Positions 58,866 to 64,000 of a stretch of DNA of 64,000 nucleotides are shown here, piece after piece (the stretch's first letter is position 1; the number at the start of each line of letters is the position of its first letter). Both the position numbers and the translations under genes were made by a program. The stretch is taken from assembly GCF_030053135.1 (NCBI RefSeq), contig NZ_CP125652.1:3776501-3840500 (forward strand), given 5' to 3'. The notes below the pieces were generated by a model. That model ran no database searches. It had not been told where the DNA came from and saw only the letters and a program-made list of their open reading frames with translations. Origin of the DNA: Rhizobium sp. BT04. Lineage in GTDB: Bacteria; Pseudomonadota; Alphaproteobacteria; Rhizobiales; Rhizobiaceae.

Positions 58866-59539
58866 CGCTTGGGATCATTATCCAGGCGCGGATGGGATCG
58901 ACGCGGCTGCCGGGAAAAGTGCTCCGTGACATTTCGGGAAAGCCCCTTCTCGGACATGTCCTTGGCAGGCTTCAGTTGTTGAAGCGCCCGGCAAAGGTTG
59001 TCGTTGCGACATCGTCCACCAGTGAGAACGATATTATCGAAGCCTGGTGCCTTGAGCACGGCGTCAGCTGCTTTCGCGGCAACGAAACCGATGTTCTCGA
59101 TCGTTATTTTCAGTGCGCGAGATCGCTCGGGATGTCGGATATCGTGCGGTTGACGGCAGATAATCCCTTCACTGACATCGAGGAGCTTGAGAGGTTGATC
59201 GATCTGCACCAGAAGCAGGGGTTCGACTACACGCATGCCTTTGGCCAGTTGCCTGTTGGCGTCGGCGCCGAGATATTTACCTTCGAAGCTCTATCCCGCA
59301 GCCACCGCGAGGGAAAGCTGCCGCACCATCGCGAACACGTGAATGAATACTTCACCGATTGCCCCGAACTGTTCAAGATCGGTCAGCTCGATGTGCCCCT
59401 GGCCAAAATCTCTCCGGAGCTGCGCCTGACGGTGGATACTGAGGAAGATTGGAGCCGCGCCCGTGCGCTCGCAGCGCAGGCGGGTGAGAATTGGCTCGGG
59501 ACGGAAGAAGCGATCAGCCTATGTTCGTCTTCTGCATAG
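58862..59539 (+). CDS. SpsF-like cytidylyltransferase
   Basis: A 225-residue nucleotidyltransferase of the SpsF/NeuA-like fold (GIIIQARMGSTRLPGKVLRD, VRLTADNPFTDIEEL, HREHVNEYF). It probably activates the nonulosonate as a CMP-sugar. The start is GTG 58862 overlapping the NeuB-like stop by 4 bp (GTGA), giving MTLGIII, which matches family starts. The trio NeuB-SpsF-SpsG is the same set as spsE-spsF-spsG in Bacillus spore polysaccharide loci. Confidence 0.88.
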   Translation: MTLGIIIQARMGSTRLPGKVLRDISGKPLLGHVLGRLQLLKRPAKVVVATSSTSENDIIEAWCLEHGVSCFRGNETDVLDRYFQCARSLGMSDIVRLTADNPFTDIEELERLIDLHQKQGFDYTHAFGQLPVGVGAEIFTFEALSRSHREGKLPHHREHVNEYFTDCPELFKIGQLDVPLAKISPELRLTVDTEEDWSRARALAAQAGENWLGTEEAISLCSSSA

Positions 59540-60486
59540 AAAGTTCGCATGCACGCGGCATGGGTCATCTGTTTCGATCGCTGACGCTCGCCACCGAATT
59601 GCGTTCACGCGGTCATCCGATCCGTTTTTTGGCGAACGATCATCCGAATTCATTGAGAATCATCCGGGAGCGCGGCTTTGACGTGGGGCTTTACGATCTC
59701 GTCGCCGTGACGGGTTGGGAGAAGGATTTCCTCGAAGCAAATGCTCCGTCTCCGATCTGGATCAACGACCGCCTCAATACGCAGCGGTCCCACAGCGAGA
59801 CGATCAAGCGCCTGGACGCCAAGCTTGTTACCTTCGATGATCGTGGTGATGGCGCGGAACTTGCCGACATGAATATCTGCGCTCTGCTGTTCGATAACAC
59901 TGAAGGTCTGAAGGGCAGGGATGTGCGGCTGGGGCCGGAGTACATGATACTCAATCCCGAGATCGCTGGGTATCGCCGAGTTCGGGAAAAGCTTGCATCG
60001 ATAATTGTCACGCTCGGCGGCGCCGATACTTACGGCGTGACGGTCCGCGTCGCCAAATGGCTGAGCAGCAAGACCTTGCCCGTCACCATCGTTACAGGTC
60101 CGAGCTTTCAGCACGTGGCGGAGCTTGAAGAGGTCGTCTCGGCCGCTTCGCCGGGCCGGTTCCGGTTGCTGAACCAGGTGCCGTCGCTGGCTGCGGAGAT
60201 GCATCGACATGATCTGGCCATTACCGGTGGCGGCATTACCCCGTTCGAGGCCTGCGCGGCTGGGCTGCCCTGCGTGGTGATTGCCAACGAGCCTTTTGAA
60301 ATCCCCGTCGGGCGTGCGCTCGAGAAGCTGGGAGCGGCGTTTTTTGCCGGGCATCACTCGGCATTCGACCTCGGTATCCTAGAAAAGGCAATTCCCATCA
60401 GGTCTATGAGCGAGATCGCTATGACCAAGGTTGATCTTGGCGGAGTCGGGCGTGTCGCCGATTTGCTGGAAAGGCTGGCAGCATGA
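59521..60486 (+). CDS. SpsG/PseG-like nucleotide-sugar hydrolase
   Basis: A 321-residue GT-B-fold protein. The N-terminal FCIESSHARGMGHLFRSLTLA carries the GMGHLFR loop of PseG/SpsG, and the C-terminal ITGGGITPFEACAAGLPCVV binds the nucleotide diphosphate. PseG releases UDP from a UDP-sugar before the NeuB step. It overlaps spsF by 19 bp and WbqC by 4 bp. Presence beside NeuB favours hydrolase over transferase function. If the donor is a GDP-sugar, the specificity would differ from PseG. Confidence 0.85.
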   Translation: MFVFCIESSHARGMGHLFRSLTLATELRSRGHPIRFLANDHPNSLRIIRERGFDVGLYDLVAVTGWEKDFLEANAPSPIWINDRLNTQRSHSETIKRLDAKLVTFDDRGDGAELADMNICALLFDNTEGLKGRDVRLGPEYMILNPEIAGYRRVREKLASIIVTLGGADTYGVTVRVAKWLSSKTLPVTIVTGPSFQHVAELEEVVSAASPGRFRLLNQVPSLAAEMHRHDLAITGGGITPFEACAAGLPCVVIANEPFEIPVGRALEKLGAAFFAGHHSAFDLGILEKAIPIRSMSEIAMTKVDLGGVGRVADLLERLAA

Positions 60487-61184
60487 CCATCACCGCGGTT
60501 ATTCATCAGCCTGATTTTGCTTCATATCTCGGCTTTTTTCAGCGCTTCCTGAACGCCAACCTCTATATCGTTCTGGATCACGTGCAGTTCGTTCATGGTA
60601 CGAGCAAAAGCTGGACGCACCGTGACAAAATAAAGACGGCACAGGGCGATCGGTGGCTCACCGTCGGAATTAGAAAGCCGAGGCTCGGCACCCCGATCAA
60701 CGAGGTGGAACTGGCGCCCGGCACCGGCTGGATAGACCAAAACCTTTCCTTGCTTCGCGAAAATTATCGCAAGTCTGCCGGTTGGAGCGAGGTCTTTCCC
60801 CACGTGGAGGCCCTCTACAGCAAGCGGTTTGACCTGTTGGTCGATTTTAACATGCATTTCCTGGAGGGCATCCTGGATATGCTTGAAATCACGATGCCAA
60901 CGGTGCGGTCGAGCACGTTAAACCCCGAAGGGCATAAGAACGAATTGCTTGTCGAACTGCTGCGCAAAGTGGGAGCGACGCGTTATCTCTCGGGTCTGGG
61001 CGCGCGCGACTACATGCGGCCCGAGGTGTTCGAGACAGCCGGGATCGAGATCGAATGGCAGCATTTCGTCCATCCGGTTTATCCACAGCCCTTCGGTGAG
61101 TTCATGCCCTATCTCAGCATCCTCGACACACTGCTGAATTGTGGTATTGCAGGCACGCGTGACCTGCTCTGGAGTTGCAAATGA
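60483..61184 (+). CDS. WbqC-like family protein
   Basis: A 233-residue protein of the WbqC family found in O-antigen and nonulosonate loci. Family marks are IHQPDFASYLGFFQRFLNAN, LDHVQF, WTHRDKIKT and YLSGLGARDYM near residue 160. The fold is related to N-acyl/aminoacyl-type transferases of sugar modification, but the reaction is not firmly known to me. ATGA overlaps both with spsG and with the PIG-L deacetylase gene, suggesting sequential chemistry on one amino group. Confidence 0.85.
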   Translation: MTITAVIHQPDFASYLGFFQRFLNANLYIVLDHVQFVHGTSKSWTHRDKIKTAQGDRWLTVGIRKPRLGTPINEVELAPGTGWIDQNLSLLRENYRKSAGWSEVFPHVEALYSKRFDLLVDFNMHFLEGILDMLEITMPTVRSSTLNPEGHKNELLVELLRKVGATRYLSGLGARDYMRPEVFETAGIEIEWQHFVHPVYPQPFGEFMPYLSILDTLLNCGIAGTRDLLWSCK

Positions 61185-61813
61185 ATATTCTCGCGATCGG
61201 TGCCCATTTTGACGACGTGGAACTGGGCTGTGGCGGTGCACTGGCGCGTCACGCTGCAAACGGCGACACTGTGTATGTCTATGTCGCGACCGTATCCGGC
61301 TTTTCCAACCAATATGACCAGTCCGTCCGCAGCAGCCAGGTCGCCAGAGCCGAGGCGGATGCTGCGATGGAAATCCTTGGCGTCCAGAAAATGTTTTGCG
61401 GCGAGTTCAAAACGCTCCAGATCGAATTCGTCGATCCGCTGAATATCGAGATCCTCAAGCTCGTGCAGGATCTGAAGATCGATATGGTTTACACCCACTG
61501 GGTCGGCGACATCCATCATGACCATCTGGCCTTGTCGCGCGCATCGCTGCATAGCTGCCGCCACGTGCCGCGCCTGCTGATGTATCGCAGCAACTGGTAT
61601 CATTCGACGGTCGATTTCAGGGGGAATTTCTACGTCGACATCACCTCCCATTGGAACCAGAAGGAAAAGGCGATCCTTGCCCATGAATCCGAGATGGAGC
61701 GCACCGGGCGGAAATGGGTGAGCTTCTTCCGCAATGAAGCCGAGAACGCCGGCCAGCGCATCGGTGTAAAATACGCGGAGGTTTTCGAGGTGGTAAAGTG
61801 GCTGCAGCTTTGA
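61181..61813 (+). CDS. PIG-L family deacetylase
   Basis: A 210-residue zinc-dependent N-deacetylase. The N-terminal IGAHFDDVELGCGGAL is the family metal site (AHXDDXE) and the distal WVGDIHHDHLALSRA supplies the third ligand. Members remove N-acetyl groups from sugars. It starts by ATGA overlap with the WbqC-like gene. It may unmask an amine that the WbqC-like protein re-acylates. It overlaps the next gene by 16 bp. Confidence 0.9.
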   Translation: MNILAIGAHFDDVELGCGGALARHAANGDTVYVYVATVSGFSNQYDQSVRSSQVARAEADAAMEILGVQKMFCGEFKTLQIEFVDPLNIEILKLVQDLKIDMVYTHWVGDIHHDHLALSRASLHSCRHVPRLLMYRSNWYHSTVDFRGNFYVDITSHWNQKEKAILAHESEMERTGRKWVSFFRNEAENAGQRIGVKYAEVFEVVKWLQL

Positions 61814-62664
61814 GGAAGATTTTGACCTTTGGCTCCATGCTGCTCCCCTATGGTGTGCATGAGCTGAAGCGCAGGCTTAAAAATCGTCACAAATTCTCTG
61901 CTGATGTCGCGAGTTCGCTGGCAGAAAATAGACAGCTTGCTGGTCTGCACGCGGGGCGGCGCTGTTTCATTTTAGGCAATGGCCCAAGCGTCAAGGGCTT
62001 GGATCTGTCGCGACTTCAGGGCGAAACCGTTATAACCGTTTCCAATGGTTACCTGCACTCCGATTTCGACAAGTTCCAGTCTCGTTATCATTGTGTTCCG
62101 CAAATTACCTACGTAACGATGACATCGGAGGATGTGATCGACTGGTTTAAAGAGATGCATTCGCACTTGGGCGGCGCGGAACTGTTTCTCAGTTCCACAG
62201 AAGCCGAGCTGGTTCGAAAACACAATCTGTTTTCAGGGCGAACGGTCCGGTATCTCGTGCTGGGCGAAAGCTTCGACGAAAGACCATCCGTGGAAATCGT
62301 CGATATCTCCAAACCGGTGCCCCGTGTCGATTCGGTGCCGGTGATGGCCTTGATGATAGCGATGTATCTCGGTTTCAAGGAGATCATCCTGCTCGGCGTC
62401 GACCACGATCGTTTCCTGTCAACAAGTTACGAATACGCGTTCGAACTCAAGGTGCAAAAAGGAAAAGATTTCACCGTAAATGCGGACGGCAGCCCGACAA
62501 TGAGCCGTCACGACGACTTTCAGCAGGCGGCGCGGCTGTGGCGCCAATATCGAGCCATCGCAAATATCGCGAGAGCGAATGATATCGGCATCTTCAATTC
62601 CACCCCCGGTGGGGCGCTGGACGAATTTGAGCGACGGCCTTTCCAGGCTTGGTTTGAAGAATGA
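61798..62664 (+). CDS. MptE/DUF115-like protein, possible nonulosonate transferase
   Basis: A 288-residue protein with a basic N-terminus, then CFILGNGPSVKGLDLSRL (about residues 56-73), VSNGYL and EIILLGVDHDRF. The GNGPS motif occurs in DUF115/MptE-like proteins of glycan loci and in family 42 sialyltransferases, which use CMP-sugars. Given the adjacent CMP-nonulosonate genes, a transferase role is plausible but unproven. The start is GTG 61798 preceded by GAGGTGG, overlapping the deacetylase gene. Confidence 0.7.
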   Translation: MAAALRKILTFGSMLLPYGVHELKRRLKNRHKFSADVASSLAENRQLAGLHAGRRCFILGNGPSVKGLDLSRLQGETVITVSNGYLHSDFDKFQSRYHCVPQITYVTMTSEDVIDWFKEMHSHLGGAELFLSSTEAELVRKHNLFSGRTVRYLVLGESFDERPSVEIVDISKPVPRVDSVPVMALMIAMYLGFKEIILLGVDHDRFLSTSYEYAFELKVQKGKDFTVNADGSPTMSRHDDFQQAARLWRQYRAIANIARANDIGIFNSTPGGALDEFERRPFQAWFEE

Positions 62665-63575
62665 GGCGGCTTAATTTTTCGCTCCCGGGAATCCACTGTT
62701 TGCTTGAGGTGACGCGGGAATCGCCGCAAGCGCGCGAACGGGAGATCCGGACCGAATTCCGGCGGCACAACATCGTTTTCGACGGACCTTACGATGATTG
62801 GCGTTCGGCAATGGCAGATTCAGCCGGCTATGATGCGCCGGTTATTCTTGCAAAAGCCGTGGAAGCGACGCGCGCGGTCGTTCAGGGCCGTGCCTCATAT
62901 GAGCGGGATACTGTCATCTTCAAGGAAAGACGCTACTCGCATCCGCTGCTTGCCTGGCTTCTCTATGTTGCATCCAGATCCGATCGTCGTTTGAGGGTGG
63001 TCGATTTCGGGGGCGCGTTGGGAAGTTCCTATTTCCAACACCGTTCGAAACTGGTTCATCTCGCGGAATTGAAATGGTGCGTAGTCGAGCAGCCTCATTT
63101 TGCAGACGCAGGGCGAACAGAATTTGAAGACGGGGTCCTGAGCTTTTCTCAAAGCCTCGAAGAGGCAATCGAGCTTGTGAATCCCCACATCGTTCTGCTC
63201 TCTGGTGTGCTCCAGTATCTTGAATATCCTCACGAGTATCTTGAGAGCCTTCTTTCGAAAGGCGTCAAGTTCATCCTTGTTGACAGAACAAGCGCGCAGT
63301 TCGATGTCGCCGAAGTCCCTTTTGTGCAGCATGTGCCGGAACGCATCTATCGCGCGAGCTACCCGGTATGGTTCTTGAACGCGAATGAATTGCAGGATCA
63401 CTTCGCGAGGCATGGCTACGAGGTGCTGGATAGTTTTCAGCCCGCCGGGACATTCGGAATAGCAACACCGCCACCCTTGCAGGAATTAAAGCGTTGGGGC
63501 ATTGGCGTTACGCCAGCTCAGGGACAATACGAATGGTCTTATTCTGGCTGGTTTCTTGAGAGGCGGGAAATTTAA
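62661..63575 (+). CDS. TIGR04325-type methyltransferase
   Basis: A 304-residue protein of the putative methyltransferase group common in O-antigen and LPS loci. The SAM-binding motif is VVDFGGALGSSYFQHR near residue 113. HIVLLSGVLQYLEYPHEYLE and FILVDRTSA are conserved. The C-terminus has GYSGWFLE-type residues. ATGA overlap with the preceding gene. A methylated terminal sugar would suit the Wzt C-terminal recognition domain. Confidence 0.8.
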   Translation: MRRLNFSLPGIHCLLEVTRESPQAREREIRTEFRRHNIVFDGPYDDWRSAMADSAGYDAPVILAKAVEATRAVVQGRASYERDTVIFKERRYSHPLLAWLLYVASRSDRRLRVVDFGGALGSSYFQHRSKLVHLAELKWCVVEQPHFADAGRTEFEDGVLSFSQSLEEAIELVNPHIVLLSGVLQYLEYPHEYLESLLSKGVKFILVDRTSAQFDVAEVPFVQHVPERIYRASYPVWFLNANELQDHFARHGYEVLDSFQPAGTFGIATPPPLQELKRWGIGVTPAQGQYEWSYSGWFLERREI

Positions 63576-63577
63576 CG

Positions 63578-64000
63578 ATGCGCGTTAACGTCATTATCCC
63601 TGTCTTCAATCGTCTGGAAGACACTCGGAAGGTGTTGGAGGCTCTCAGGAGACAAACTCTCGTCGACGCGTTGACAATTGTCGTTGTCAACGACGGTTCG
63701 ACCGATGGAACGGCAGAATACCTGCAGGCGCAGGGCGATGTGGTCGAAATCCGAGGCGACGGCAATCTTTGGTGGGGGGGGGCCATCGCGGAAGGACTGA
63801 AACACGTCCTTCCGTCCTGTCAGGCTGAAGATTATATCCTACTTCTGAACAATGACACATGGTTCGACGGGAATTATGTTGAAACCCTGGTGCAAACTTC
63901 CAAGGCGAATGGCGAAGCCGCCGTCGGAAGCGTTATCCATGAAGAGGAGAAAGACCCACCTATTGTCAGTATAGGACCTCGGATCAACATCAACAGGTTC
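63578..64000 (+). CDS. Family 2 glycosyltransferase, N-terminal part (runs off window)
   Basis: Open from ATG 63578 to the window end, 141 residues. VNVIIPVFNRLEDTRKVLEA and VVVNDGSTDGTAEYL form the nucleotide-binding part, GDGNLWWGGAIAEGLKH the following conserved block, and LLLNNDTWF the metal-binding NND motif of rhamnosyltransferase-like family 2 enzymes. A run of nine G (63774-63782) encodes the WWGG segment. It starts 2 bp after the methyltransferase stop, so the operon continues beyond the window. Confidence 0.9.
   Translation, partial: MRVNVIIPVFNRLEDTRKVLEALRRQTLVDALTIVVVNDGSTDGTAEYLQAQGDVVEIRGDGNLWWGGAIAEGLKHVLPSCQAEDYILLLNNDTWFDGNYVETLVQTSKANGEAAVGSVIHEEEKDPPIVSIGPRININRF

Noticed and set aside
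48481..64000. Genomic island or prophage boundary
   Set aside because: No integrase, tRNA attachment site, IS or direct-repeat ends were found at the locus edge in this window; only mild composition change.

Overview
The window is about 61% GC and reads as chromosome of a Rhizobium close to R. leguminosarum/R. etli. This rests on protein-level recognition of a zwf-pgl-edd Entner-Doudoroff operon, a RirA iron regulator with the rhizobial cysteine pattern, a phasin, acetoacetyl-CoA synthetase, a ScfR-type regulator divergent from isocitrate lyase, a PleC/DivJ/PdhS-type kinase, and short rhizobial intergenic repeat elements. The single tRNA, tRNA-His, lacks the extra 5' G, a known alphaproteobacterial peculiarity. 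I saw no phage, plasmid, insertion sequence, CRISPR or rRNA genes.

Layout. 1-2744: edd (partial), pgl and zwf on the minus strand. 2879-5625: a gamma-glutamylpolyamine-type oxidase and glutamine synthetase pair. 5713-7274: an HI0933-family flavoprotein and a 47-residue membrane peptide. 7588-12378: two chemoreceptors separated by a structured spacer. 12351-16768: a LysR regulator, aceA with a small partner gene, and the divergent ScfR-type regulator. 16895-20961: a putrescine-type ABC transporter (potFGHI-like). 21026-25075: an AsmA-like protein and acetoacetyl-CoA synthetase. 25316-29212: a 1298-residue sensor kinase. 29428-30828: phasin, tRNA-His, a DUF4174 protein and a Pro-rich peptide. 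30927-33809: LysR and monooxygenase operon divergent from mmsA. 34081-41040: rirA, a dpp-type peptide/5-aminolevulinate transporter and gluconokinase. 41030-43904: type III polyketide synthase, isoprenylcysteine-type methyltransferase and a DadA-like flavoprotein. 44069-48066: TPR protein, ECF sigma/anti-sigma pair and a GGDEF-EAL protein. 48481-64000: a surface-polysaccharide (O-antigen) locus that runs off the window end.

How the genes work together. The first 41 kb is mostly central and storage carbon metabolism and nutrient uptake: glucose and gluconate into the Entner-Doudoroff pathway, putrescine uptake and oxidation, glyoxylate bypass, PHB granule and acetoacetate use, valine/propionate catabolism, and peptide/haem-precursor uptake beside the iron regulator. 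The last 14.5 kb is an almost gap-free run of overlapping genes. It encodes a dTDP-3-amino-sugar branch (RfbA, FdtA-like, FdtB-like), an ABC O-antigen exporter (Wzm/Wzt with a C-terminal glycan-binding extension), and a second, unusual sugar branch: LegB-like dehydratase, nucleotidyltransferase, second SDR, radical SAM/SPASM enzyme, NeuB-like synthase, SpsF, SpsG, WbqC-like, PIG-L deacetylase, MptE/DUF115-like protein and TIGR04325 methyltransferase.

The most interesting items are that nonulosonate-like branch with a built-in radical SAM enzyme and no LegC or LegH homologue in the window, the adjoining IRO-like and ICE-like boxes in front of rirA, tandem PhaR-like sites in front of the phasin, and the type III PKS/ICMT pair. 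All assignments are by reading the sequence; no searches were run.
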